In this document: piece by piece, positions 27,719 through 36,334 of the stretch
Position numbering within the stretch: the first letter of the stretch is position 1
Layout: each line of letters opens with the position of its first letter
NCBI RefSeq assembly: GCF_002873395.1
Contig: NZ_MCUV01000001.1
Location: 248,001 to 312,000 of the forward strand
From: Vibrio sp. 10N.286.49.B3
GTDB taxonomy: Bacteria > Pseudomonadota > Gammaproteobacteria > Enterobacterales > Vibrionaceae
Reading direction: 5' to 3'
Length of the DNA stretch: 64,000 bases
Position numbers and translations under genes: made by a program
Notes under the pieces: model-generated
The model's input: the letters and a program-made list of their open reading frames with translations, nothing else
Databases searched by the model: none
What the model was told of the DNA's origin: nothing

Positions 27719-28843
27719 TTAATAGCCGCTTAACTGCATAAAACCAACAACGCGGTGACTGCCTGATGTGATAATTTCACCTTGCCATCCAGGAAGCAGC
27801 AAAGGATGCCACTGCTCTTTATTCTTGGTTCTCACGGTTAAATGGATACCATAATCAGGAATTTTTATCGCCCAATGCAAAGGTAACTGAACACCATTAT
27901 CAAGCGTAGTTGTGATCAATGGCGTCATCATTATGTCTTCATCCTTTAATGCTATAGCTTCACCTAAACGATTAGATAAGGTAGCTGATAGATAAGGCTT
28001 CTGGTTCTTATAGCGATAGCGGTTTAATGTTATCGATTGATTATCATCGAGAGGGATAACAAATCGATCACTACCAAGTCGCGGCTTTTCATATTGATCA
28101 CTTCCCCACTCTTTATAAATCCAAGCAGGACCTGAAACCGTTATTTCCTCATTATTGATCTCTAATACACCTTTAGTCTGTAAATAAGGTGCAGCAAAGC
28201 TATACGAAGCAATCGGTAAAAAGTCATGTTGCTGCTGATAGCCCTTATCAGCATTGAGCACATAAGCCCCTGCATTTGTCGTAAAAAGTTCCACCTCAAA
28301 GTCATCGGATTGGATATCTAAATGACCTGGAAACGGGGTTGAATTCATTGAACGCCAACTCCAGTTATCAATCCACAAACGAAATGGTCGATTCTGCATA
28401 CCAGCTTGACCAATACCGGCTCTAGATAAACGTTGCTCTCGCCATACTTTATCTTCTGCGGTAATGATAATATTCGACGCAAAAATATTAGGATTCTGCC
28501 AGCCCTTACCTTCCCTTTCATCTAAGGCAACACGGTAATAATTCCACTGCGCGGTATAACGCTTTCCATCGCTCCCCTTAAGGCTTGCAAAATACTGCCA
28601 ACGCTCATACTGAAAGCCAGAGTGAAGCTGAAAATCTTTAGGTAAGGAAATCTCATAGCCCGGCAAAACTGGATCAAAAGTGACTTGATCTTCCTCTTCA
28701 AGTCGCTCTGTTTCACTTTCTCTAGCTTGTACCTCATCGTATCGATCGGGTGAAACTAAGATATATACAGAAAAGATTAACGAGATCACCAATGCAACGA
28801 TTAATACCGTTAATAGATTTGATTTAAAGCGATTCATTTGCAT
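27719..28843 (-). CDS. AttH/CrtC-type lipocalin-like protein, membrane-anchored
   Basis: 374 residues. Residues 7-27 form a single membrane anchor (LLTVLIVALVISLIFSVYILV), placing the rest in the periplasm. The body matches the AttH / carotenoid-hydratase-like double-lipocalin fold: early QYERWQYFASLKGSDG, then ITVSGPAWIYKEWGSDQ in the middle, and a C-terminal GFMQLSGY. Proteins of this type are coded beside FtsX-like permeases and LolD-like ATPases (Agrobacterium attEFGH); their ligand is unknown. Its ATG starts directly after the stop of the permease gene (TAAATG), so it is the third gene of the operon. Carotenoid chemistry is not implied. Confidence 0.7.
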   Translation of the reverse strand: MQMNRFKSNLLTVLIVALVISLIFSVYILVSPDRYDEVQARESETERLEEEDQVTFDPVLPGYEISLPKDFQLHSGFQYERWQYFASLKGSDGKRYTAQWNYYRVALDEREGKGWQNPNIFASNIIITAEDKVWREQRLSRAGIGQAGMQNRPFRLWIDNWSWRSMNSTPFPGHLDIQSDDFEVELFTTNAGAYVLNADKGYQQQHDFLPIASYSFAAPYLQTKGVLEINNEEITVSGPAWIYKEWGSDQYEKPRLGSDRFVIPLDDNQSITLNRYRYKNQKPYLSATLSNRLGEAIALKDEDIMMTPLITTTLDNGVQLPLHWAIKIPDYGIHLTVRTKNKEQWHPLLLPGWQGEIITSGSHRVVGFMQLSGY

Positions 28844-31300
28844 TTATAAAGCATCTCGTAAAGATTTCATTGGCGTATTTCTTATCAACCTCAATACCGG
28901 TAAAGCGCCAGCTAACATAAGCGCTGAAATGGTCCAAAGGAATGTCTCTAAATATTCCCAAGGCATCACTTGTAAATCGATAGACCAACCAAAAGAATGA
29001 GTGATTATAATATCAACAATAAGGCGAGCTAATAACAACCCCAGCGGTATCGAGACAAGCATGGCGATTAAACTAAATACTAATAGCTGTAAACTGCCCG
29101 TTATTATTAATTCTTTACCAGAAACGCCCAAGCAGCGTAATAAAGCAAAATGGCGCTGCCTTGAAAACTCCCCTGCAAGCGTAGAAAAGAAAATACCAAA
29201 GACAGCGATCACTAAGGTAATATTGCCTAATAAAGCTGCAACAGAGAATGTTCGATCAAACACTTTCATCGCTTGATTATGAATATTGCTATTATCAAAA
29301 ATACGCTGCGAGTTAATTCTAAAGACACGCTCTAAACGACGTTTAAAATTGAGAGTATCAACATCACTATTATCAAATAACACCCCTAAAGCCACATTGC
29401 CTGCGCCCGCATAAGAAGCAAGCCAATTTTGATGTGACATCATAACTTGGTGATAAGGGTTGCCATAGTCATAATAGACACCTAAAACTTGCCACTGAGT
29501 ATTTGAAACATCGCCAAGTGTAATCCGATCACCAGGACGTATATTCGATTTAATAGCCATTGACTCACTGATCATTATCCCTTGCGAGTTATGTAGGTAA
29601 TACCAGTAATTAGGGATACCAACTTTAACGGTGAGTGAGTGCAACTCCCCCTGCGACTCACCAGAGCTGACAACTTCTATTGCTCCGTTCGGCGTCTGTA
29701 ACTCTTTCTCCCAGCGCCACCAAACTGTATCAACCTCAGGCTGTTTTTCTAACCATTGGCTCATATTTGAAGCGGAGTGATTAGATGGATAAATATAAAG
29801 GTCAGCAGCTAACCTCTGAGTCAACCATTTATCTGTGGTGTCACGGAAGCTACCCACCATGGTTTCGACACCAATATTGGCTGTCAGTGCCAATATAAAT
29901 GCCATCACAGCAACACCACGGTAACTCATACTCACTGCTGCATCGGCAAAAAACCAGCGAGCTTTAACCCACTTAAGTGAATAACCAAAGAAAGTAAATA
30001 ATTGCCAAATAAGGAATGGAACGATCAGCGCCACACTGAGCAGAATAAAGGCGATAATCAAAAAACCCGACTGCTGAGTTTGCGGCGTATGATAAACCGC
30101 AATCGCGGCAATAAAGAATGCACCACCCATAATGGCTTGCCACAAGAACTCAGAGCCAGCAAAGCGCACTAAAGAGAGTCGAGCAGATAAACGAATAGGC
30201 TGCGCTCTTAATAAGCGTGTCGCAGGCCAACCACAAGCAACAACAACACCAGCAATGGCCATTAATAGTGTATAGCGGCTCCAGTCCCAGCTCCACTGAA
30301 CCGATAGACCAACATTCGCATCATAAAGTGCGCCTAAGCTTGCAGATACGGTTGGAATTAATTCGTTCGCTAATAATAAGCCAAAGACATTGCCACACAG
30401 CCAACTAACAACAATCAACAGCATCAACTCTAAACATAAGGCTTGAGCCAGCTGCCAGCTCGATACACCATTTTGGCGTAGAATACCGACTAAAGGTTGT
30501 CTTTGTATAAAAGAGAGTGACATTGCTTGATAGAAAATAAACAGCCCGACGACAAAGGCAAGCATCCCCATCGCTGTTAAGTTTAGATGAAAAGCTTTCG
30601 TTAATGATTCCAGTTCAAGCTTAGTGCTGCGGGTGATTTGTAGCCCATTTGGCAATAATTCACGTAGTTTAACCAGTTTCTCTTCTGGCATATCACCACA
30701 GCCAATAACCGTTAGGCCTGATCCGCGCTCAAGCTGCCTCAATAAAGAGATATCTGAAATGATACGTGTTCCGCTGATTTTATTATCTTGATCGAGATAA
30801 AGCGGTCCTATTGAAGTACCATCTCTTAATTTAAGATAATCACCATTTTCCCATTTAAAATGATTAGCAAGATCCTTACTCACTAATAAAGGATAAGGTG
30901 ACTTCATTAGGTTTAGATTTTGAACATCCGTTAATATCGCATTACCTACTAGTTGTAGCATTGCAACAGGATCAATGCCTAAGATAGAAAAGCCTTCGCC
31001 ATCCTCTGTAGTGACGTTGGTTAATTCAAACGGCACGCACTGTTCAAAGCCTGAACGGCGCAATTGAATATAGAAACCTTGTGGAATTTTGTTAGCACTG
31101 TGCTTAGGTCGAATTCGATATGGAAGAGGATTAGAAAAAAGTTGTTCTCCATAGGTATAACTTTGCTGAGCATGCTTATTGACCGCCATAACTCCGACCA
31201 ATAAAGAAATCCCTAGCGTTAGACCTAACCAAACTAAGATAATTTGTAACGGATAGCGACGGTAGTGGCCGAGTAATGCTTTAATTACGGGCCATAACAT
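28844..31300 (-). CDS. FtsX/LolC-like ABC permease with two membrane blocks
   Basis: 818 residues from the ATG at 31300, which has AAGGGGGG upstream; an in-frame ATG at 31327 is less well placed. One N-terminal span (about 18-40), a large periplasmic domain (40-245), a first block of spans, then a second FtsX-like repeat with a second periplasmic domain (about 500-680) and three final spans ending LPVLRLIRNTPMKSL. This is the long AttF/AttG-like type of MacB/FtsX permease, which moves lipids, peptides or lipoproteins by mechanotransmission rather than classical transport. It overlaps the ATPase gene by 20 bases. Confidence 0.8.
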   Translation of the reverse strand: MLWPVIKALLGHYRRYPLQIILVWLGLTLGISLLVGVMAVNKHAQQSYTYGEQLFSNPLPYRIRPKHSANKIPQGFYIQLRRSGFEQCVPFELTNVTTEDGEGFSILGIDPVAMLQLVGNAILTDVQNLNLMKSPYPLLVSKDLANHFKWENGDYLKLRDGTSIGPLYLDQDNKISGTRIISDISLLRQLERGSGLTVIGCGDMPEEKLVKLRELLPNGLQITRSTKLELESLTKAFHLNLTAMGMLAFVVGLFIFYQAMSLSFIQRQPLVGILRQNGVSSWQLAQALCLELMLLIVVSWLCGNVFGLLLANELIPTVSASLGALYDANVGLSVQWSWDWSRYTLLMAIAGVVVACGWPATRLLRAQPIRLSARLSLVRFAGSEFLWQAIMGGAFFIAAIAVYHTPQTQQSGFLIIAFILLSVALIVPFLIWQLFTFFGYSLKWVKARWFFADAAVSMSYRGVAVMAFILALTANIGVETMVGSFRDTTDKWLTQRLAADLYIYPSNHSASNMSQWLEKQPEVDTVWWRWEKELQTPNGAIEVVSSGESQGELHSLTVKVGIPNYWYYLHNSQGIMISESMAIKSNIRPGDRITLGDVSNTQWQVLGVYYDYGNPYHQVMMSHQNWLASYAGAGNVALGVLFDNSDVDTLNFKRRLERVFRINSQRIFDNSNIHNQAMKVFDRTFSVAALLGNITLVIAVFGIFFSTLAGEFSRQRHFALLRCLGVSGKELIITGSLQLLVFSLIAMLVSIPLGLLLARLIVDIIITHSFGWSIDLQVMPWEYLETFLWTISALMLAGALPVLRLIRNTPMKSLRDAL

Positions 31301-31964
31301 TGAGTAGCCCCCCTTGTAAACGAACACAACTATCCATGTGCTCGGCGACCTTTTTACTGTGGGTAACTAAAAGCAGTGTGCAATCTAGTTTACGGCTTAA
31401 TGTGGTCAATAAACGCATCACAGCTTCAGCATTACGCTCATCAAGACTACCTGTTGGCTCATCGGCCAATAATATTTGCGGTTCCATATAAAGGGCACGC
31501 GCAATCGCAACTCGTTGCTGTTGACCACCTGAGACTTCTTCAGGATAACGACCGAGCAATGGCATAAGATCCAATGCAGAGAGAATGAGTCGCCATAAAC
31601 CTTTATCTTCACTTAACCCTTTAAGTTGACGACAAAAGCGAATGTTATCAGCAATATTTAATGTCGGTATTAGGTTAAACTGTTGAAATATATTACCGAT
31701 ATTATTTCTGCGATACGCTGTTCTTTTGGTTTCTGGGCTGTTACTCATCGAAAAATCAGGGAAACTAACATCACCTGAGTCCACCATATCTAAGCCTGAA
31801 ATTAAGTTTAGTATCGTACTTTTACCCGAGCCACTTTCCCCCATGAGAGCAACTTGATCCCCTCTATTTAATGTTAATTCTGCCCCTTGTAATACAGGGT
31901 GAAATTCGCCACCATCGACATACCCTTTGCAAAGGTTTGACAGTTTTAACATTAAAGCACTCAT
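31281..31964 (-). CDS. LolD/MacB-type ABC transporter ATPase
   Basis: 227 residues. Walker A GESGSGKST near residue 42, Q-loop NIFQQFNLIPTLN, signature VSGGQQQRVAIARAL, Walker B ILLADEPTGSLDE and H-loop THSKKVAEH. The LDE after the Walker B region is the mark of the LolD/MacB/FtsE branch. First gene of a three-gene operon with the FtsX-like permease and the AttH-like protein. The start could also be the ATG four codons later; no strong Shine-Dalgarno for either. Confidence 0.88.
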   Translation of the reverse strand: MSALMLKLSNLCKGYVDGGEFHPVLQGAELTLNRGDQVALMGESGSGKSTILNLISGLDMVDSGDVSFPDFSMSNSPETKRTAYRRNNIGNIFQQFNLIPTLNIADNIRFCRQLKGLSEDKGLWRLILSALDLMPLLGRYPEEVSGGQQQRVAIARALYMEPQILLADEPTGSLDERNAEAVMRLLTTLSRKLDCTLLLVTHSKKVAEHMDSCVRLQGGLLNVMARN

Positions 31965-32160
31965 ATTTTTATGGAAATGGGAAAATGAATCTACACTAAT
32001 TCTTTGTGAGTAGAAAGTATTTTGAACACAAGATCACAGACTAAGAATTTAATTGCATAAATAACGAGTTTTATGTCTAAATTACATACAACAAAGTGCA
32101 GTTTCTTACTGTTTCATTCACATTGGTGATTAATGGGTTTTCTTGTCTGAGGCTGTGAGT

Positions 32161-33603
32161 ATGAAAAATAAAAATATATTGATATTAGGTGCATCTGGTT
32201 ACATAGGCTCTCAGTTAATATCGATATTACTTAACGAAAACCATCGTATTACTGCTGCTTCTCGTCAAATTGATTACCTTACCGCTAGAGTACAGCCTCA
32301 CCCTAACTTAACTATCGAGTATTTAGATTTAGCGGATAAAGAGGCAACCAAAAACCTTATTCCACAGTTTGATTTAATTTTCTTTCTCGTGCATGGCATG
32401 GCACAAGGGCATGATTTTATTGACTATGAACTTGATCTCGCTGACAATTTCAAGCAAGCACTGCAGGGAAGCAATGTACAGCATGTGATCTATTTAAGTG
32501 CCATCCAACCACAAACAGGAAACTCCGAGCATTTACTTGCCAGACAAAAAACAGGAGAAGTCATCCGCCAAGCTGGTATCCCAGTCACAGAGTTACGAGC
32601 AGGGGTTATTATTGGTTCGGGTTCCGCTGCCTTTGAGATAATGCTCGACTTCATTTATAACCTCCCCCTCATGATTGCACCGAAATGGGTTGACTCAAAG
32701 GCCAACCCCATCGCTCTAGAGAACTTAAATTACTATCTTGTCGCGCTTAGCCAATCTGAAGTGACTGAGCATCAAACCTTCGAAGTTGGTGGTCCTGACA
32801 CGCTAACTTATCGCGAGCAATTTATGATGATTTGCAGCGTGATCAACAAACCATTGCGCTTATGGTCAACGGCATTACTCACCCCTAAAATGGCATCATA
32901 TTGGCTAGGCTTGGTGACCTCAGTACCCTCTACTATAGGCAGTGCGCTACTGGCTGGATTGGAGCATGATTTCATTGCTAACTCGGCACCAATCAGGCAA
33001 CGCTATCCGCAACCACTGATCTCCTATCGTGACGCGGTTAGTGATGCCATTAATCAAGAAGGTAAATTTACCCGTAGCAACGTTTGGGGCTTTGACCCTG
33101 CAGCATTACAACGTTGGCAGCCGGGTTATGGCTACTACCCGAAACAAGCAGGTTCAACAATTAAAACCGACAAAAGTGCCAGCGATTTATGGGAGGTGAT
33201 AACGGAAATAGGCAGCCGTAGCGAAGGGTATTTTTTTGCGAATATATTATGGCGTACGCGGGAGTGGTTAGATCTCTTATTCGGGGGAGGATTACCAACG
33301 AGGCGCTCCCCTGCAGGACCTAAGTTAAAGGTGGGCGATTATATCGACTCTTGGAAAGTGATTCGTTGTGAAGATAATCGATTCTTATCACTCTTTTTTG
33401 GTATGAAAGGTCCAGGACTAGGACGTTTAGAGTTTACCATTACAGATAAAGGCAGCTATCGAGAGTTGAATGTGACCGCTTGGTGGCATCCGCAAGGCTT
33501 TCTTGGCTTGCTTTATTGGTTTGCTATGATGCCAGCCCACCTGTTTATCTTTAATGGTATGGTAAAAGCAATTAGTAAAAAAGCAGCCCCTGTGGATACA
33601 TAA
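32161..33603 (+). CDS. SDR/NAD(P)-binding protein with C-terminal DUF2867
   Basis: 480 residues. The N-terminal Rossmann domain opens with ILILGASGYIGSQL (NAD(P) motif) and continues as an atypical SDR similar to NmrA/YbjT proteins; the catalytic YxxxK is not evident. The C-terminal ~170 residues (from about DLWEVITEIG, with GDYIDSWKVI and LNVTAWWHPQGFLGLLYW) match DUF2867, a START/SRPBCC-like domain. The two-domain protein is widespread in gammaproteobacteria, with unknown substrate. ATG chosen for GAGG 8 bases upstream; in-frame TTG (32143) and GTG (32155) exist further up. Monocistronic. Confidence 0.75.
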   Translation: MKNKNILILGASGYIGSQLISILLNENHRITAASRQIDYLTARVQPHPNLTIEYLDLADKEATKNLIPQFDLIFFLVHGMAQGHDFIDYELDLADNFKQALQGSNVQHVIYLSAIQPQTGNSEHLLARQKTGEVIRQAGIPVTELRAGVIIGSGSAAFEIMLDFIYNLPLMIAPKWVDSKANPIALENLNYYLVALSQSEVTEHQTFEVGGPDTLTYREQFMMICSVINKPLRLWSTALLTPKMASYWLGLVTSVPSTIGSALLAGLEHDFIANSAPIRQRYPQPLISYRDAVSDAINQEGKFTRSNVWGFDPAALQRWQPGYGYYPKQAGSTIKTDKSASDLWEVITEIGSRSEGYFFANILWRTREWLDLLFGGGLPTRRSPAGPKLKVGDYIDSWKVIRCEDNRFLSLFFGMKGPGLGRLEFTITDKGSYRELNVTAWWHPQGFLGLLYWFAMMPAHLFIFNGMVKAISKKAAPVDT

Positions 33604-33606
33604 ACA

Positions 33607-33656
33607 AAAGGTCTTCTTTTATCATTGGTTATATGATTAACAAGAAGACCTTTATA
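33607..33656. terminator. Bidirectional terminator between DUF2867 and DUF2913 genes
   Basis: AAAGGTCTTCTT pairs with AAGAAGACCTTT, with a smaller ATCAT/ATGAT stem in the loop. It is placed between convergent genes. Confidence 0.75.
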
Positions 33657-33664
33657 TTCAGCGT

Positions 33665-34324
33665 TTACCCAATAACACTAATTGGGATTTCTGCTAATTC
33701 TGGACCATGATTTGCTGGGTAGACTACATATTCACCATGATATTTTACTAGTGACTTGTAGTCGGTATGCTTATGCAACATAAAGCCCGCTTTCGATGCC
33801 ATTTCAATGAACTGCGCATGGTTACCACGTACAAACCAGTTCATTGGTCGTGCCATGATTTCACCATCAAATGCGTTGTCACACTGATCACCACACAGTG
33901 CAAACGAATCCGCACCATCAGTGAAAAATTGCACCTTCTCACCGTTAGTTAACACTTCGGTATTGGTGACACACCAACCCGCTTCATCCATTTGGTCGAT
34001 AAATGCTTCAACATCACTATCTTTCAACTGACGAACCGGTTCGCCTTCTGGAACATGTTGACCATAAAAAGCGGAAATACGTTTAAAGGTAAAAAGAAGA
34101 TCCGATTGGTTTCCTTTTGAACGTCCAGCTTTTTGCCAGCGCTGTAAGTCCGAGCTAATGCAGCGGTTAAAACGTTGTGTTTTAATCGTTTTTGTTACCC
34201 AACGAACCATAAAGTGATTATTAGGTACTGGTGCATCAATAACCTTACCACTCGCATGTTCAGCCGCTAACTCATCGAGCGCAGAATTAACCAGCTTTTG
34301 TATTTCTAAATAATAGTCTGACAT
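33665..34324 (-). CDS. DUF2913 family protein
   Basis: 219 residues from an ATG that overlaps the bcr stop codon by one base (TAATG), suggesting translational coupling. It resembles DUF2913, a family I know mainly from Vibrionaceae: MSDYYLEIQKLVNSALDEL, NNHFMVRWVTKTIKTQRF, and WQKAGRSKGNQSDLLFTFKRI. No membrane span or signal peptide; no catalytic motif recognised. Last gene of an rsuA-bcr-DUF2913 operon. An upstream extension of the frame into bcr is not needed. Confidence 0.65.
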   Translation of the reverse strand: MSDYYLEIQKLVNSALDELAAEHASGKVIDAPVPNNHFMVRWVTKTIKTQRFNRCISSDLQRWQKAGRSKGNQSDLLFTFKRISAFYGQHVPEGEPVRQLKDSDVEAFIDQMDEAGWCVTNTEVLTNGEKVQFFTDGADSFALCGDQCDNAFDGEIMARPMNWFVRGNHAQFIEMASKAGFMLHKHTDYKSLVKYHGEYVVYPANHGPELAEIPISVIG

Positions 34325-35532
34325 TATGTCTTTTTTCCTAATAACCAATAAGATAAAGATGACAATACAGCACATGCACCCATACCTAGAACCATAGGTA
34401 AAGGCGATGTCGTCGGTAGCAGTGCAATAATCAACCCAAGTATCGAACCGGTACCAAAACGAATCGTTCCAGCTAAAGAGGAGGTCGTTCCCGCCATTTG
34501 TGGATATTGACTCATTAATAGCGCCATCGAGTTACTGCCGATTGTGGATATCATACCAATAAATAGCATCACAAACGGTGCAATCCCCCACAGCCCAATA
34601 TCAGCCATCCAACCAAAGAACAAACCAATACCAGCAAGCAGCTGAATAAATAGACCAACCTGCAGCATTTTATGTGAACCGATTTTTTTCACAACACGAC
34701 CGTTAATACTGGTCATTACCACCAGCGCAGCCGCATTTAAACTAAACAAGTAGCCAAAGACTTCGCTATCAACACCATAAATATCAATATAAACAAACGA
34801 ACCGGCATTAAAAAACACGAACATACCTGAAAAAGAAAATGCCCCTGCAAACATCAAACCGAGTGCGGCGCGATTATTAAATAATGTGCCATAGTTTTTT
34901 AACGTTGTACGTAAGTTCAGAGGCTGACGATGCTCTTCTGATAATGTTTCTGGAATTTTCCACATGACGGCTGCAATCACAACCATAGAGAAAATACCGA
35001 GTACCCAAAAGATTGAGCGCCAACCGAACCAAGCCGCTAAGTGCCCACCTAACATCGGAGCAATAAGTGGCGCTGCCATAGTAACGAGCGTGACAAAAGA
35101 CATCGTACGAGCGAAATCTTCTTTATCAAACATATCTCGAATAACTGCTTGTATGATAACTGCCGCTGCAGCACCAGCAAAACCTTGCGCTAAACGAACA
35201 TACATCAGTGCTTCAATACTTTCTGTCGTCGCACTAATCACACTAGCAATAGCAAAAAGGATAATACCAATCACTAAAATTGGTCGGCGACCATAGCTGT
35301 CTGATAATGGTCCATGTAAAAGCTGACCAAGTGCAAAACCGATCGTATAAGTGGTTAACGTAATTTGCACTGCACCAGGTAGGACACCTAAATCTTTCGC
35401 AATGGCGGGCATCGCGGGCAAATACATATCAATCGCAAGCGGTGTTAACGCACCCACGGCCCCTAGCACAATAAACAGCATTAAACCTAACGTTGGCGTA
35501 GCTGCCTGAGTGCCCATATTCTTAGTTGTCAT
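34324..35532 (-). CDS. bcr: Bcr/CflA family multidrug efflux MFS transporter
   Basis: 402 residues, twelve membrane spans. DHA1-type proton-coupled drug exporter related to E. coli Bcr (bicyclomycin, sulfonamide, Cys export). Motifs: IDMYLPAMPAIAKDLG at span 1, GQLLHGPLSDSYGRRP (MFS motif A) between spans 2 and 3, and VIRDMF after span 4. The order radD / rsuA / bcr is the same as in E. coli. It starts 12 bases after the rsuA stop codon on the same strand. Confidence 0.85.
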   Translation of the reverse strand: MTTKNMGTQAATPTLGLMLFIVLGAVGALTPLAIDMYLPAMPAIAKDLGVLPGAVQITLTTYTIGFALGQLLHGPLSDSYGRRPILVIGIILFAIASVISATTESIEALMYVRLAQGFAGAAAAVIIQAVIRDMFDKEDFARTMSFVTLVTMAAPLIAPMLGGHLAAWFGWRSIFWVLGIFSMVVIAAVMWKIPETLSEEHRQPLNLRTTLKNYGTLFNNRAALGLMFAGAFSFSGMFVFFNAGSFVYIDIYGVDSEVFGYLFSLNAAALVVMTSINGRVVKKIGSHKMLQVGLFIQLLAGIGLFFGWMADIGLWGIAPFVMLFIGMISTIGSNSMALLMSQYPQMAGTTSSLAGTIRFGTGSILGLIIALLPTTSPLPMVLGMGACAVLSSLSYWLLGKKT

Positions 35533-35544
35533 GATGTTCCAAAA

Positions 35545-36243
35545 TTAGCGCCAAACAGAGTCGACTTCTTCTTGAGTTAAGTAGCGGTATTCGCCAAGTT
35601 CTAAGCCATCTTCATCAAGCTCTATTTCACCAATTTTTTCACGATGTAGGGCTTCAACTTTATTACCCAAAGCAGCAAACATACGCTTAACCTGATGGTA
35701 CTTACCTTCATAGATAGTCAGTAACACTTCTTTCTCTGCTCTCACTTCTAAAATAGCTGGTCGAGTTAAGCCCGTTTCGCTACGTAGTTGAATACCTTCT
35801 TGGAACTTCTCAACATAATCATCTTCTACCGGCTCTTCTAACCAAACACGGTATGTTTTTGTGCATTTATGCTTTGGCGAAGTAATACGATGCGACCATT
35901 TACCGTCATCAGTAATTAAAACCAGACCGGTGGTATCAACATCCAAGCGACCTGCAAAATGAAGATCTTCCATCTTAATTTCATCAAGTAACTCAAATGC
36001 GGTTTGATTAAAACCATCTTCATGCGAACATACAAAACCTTCTGGCTTATACAGCATGATATAACGAGGGCCTGAGATCTTAATTTGGCGATCTTGCCAT
36101 TCAACTTTACACTCAGTCGTCACTTTAAATGAGCCAGTTTTTTGTTTTTGATCATTAACCGTAACACCACCACCACGAATAATGATAGTTGCTTCTTTTC
36201 GAGTAACACCAAGTGCATCGCACAAAAATTTATCTAAACGCAT
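35545..36243 (-). CDS. rsuA: 16S rRNA pseudouridine(516) synthase RsuA
   Basis: 232 residues (E. coli 231). Converts U516 of 16S rRNA to pseudouridine. N-terminal S4 RNA-binding domain (MRLDKFLCDALGVTRKEA, about 1-60) and a catalytic domain with Asp101 in AGRLDVDTTGLVLI. KYHQVKRMFAALGNKV near the C-terminus is typical. First gene of the rsuA-bcr-DUF2913 unit, divergent from radD with about 90 bases between. Confidence 0.93.
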   Translation of the reverse strand: MRLDKFLCDALGVTRKEATIIIRGGGVTVNDQKQKTGSFKVTTECKVEWQDRQIKISGPRYIMLYKPEGFVCSHEDGFNQTAFELLDEIKMEDLHFAGRLDVDTTGLVLITDDGKWSHRITSPKHKCTKTYRVWLEEPVEDDYVEKFQEGIQLRSETGLTRPAILEVRAEKEVLLTIYEGKYHQVKRMFAALGNKVEALHREKIGEIELDEDGLELGEYRYLTQEEVDSVWR

Positions 36244-36334
36244 GAATACCTCTACTTATCTGTGCGGGTATTATAAGCCGCTTTGCTACAATAGTTGAGC
36301 TATTTCACACTTTTTATCGAATAATAAGAACTTT

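Noticed and set aside
27719..28843. Carotenoid 1,2-hydratase (CrtC) activity for the lipocalin-like protein
   Set aside because: Only fold-level resemblance; no carotenoid genes nearby and the ABC partners point to AttH-like function.
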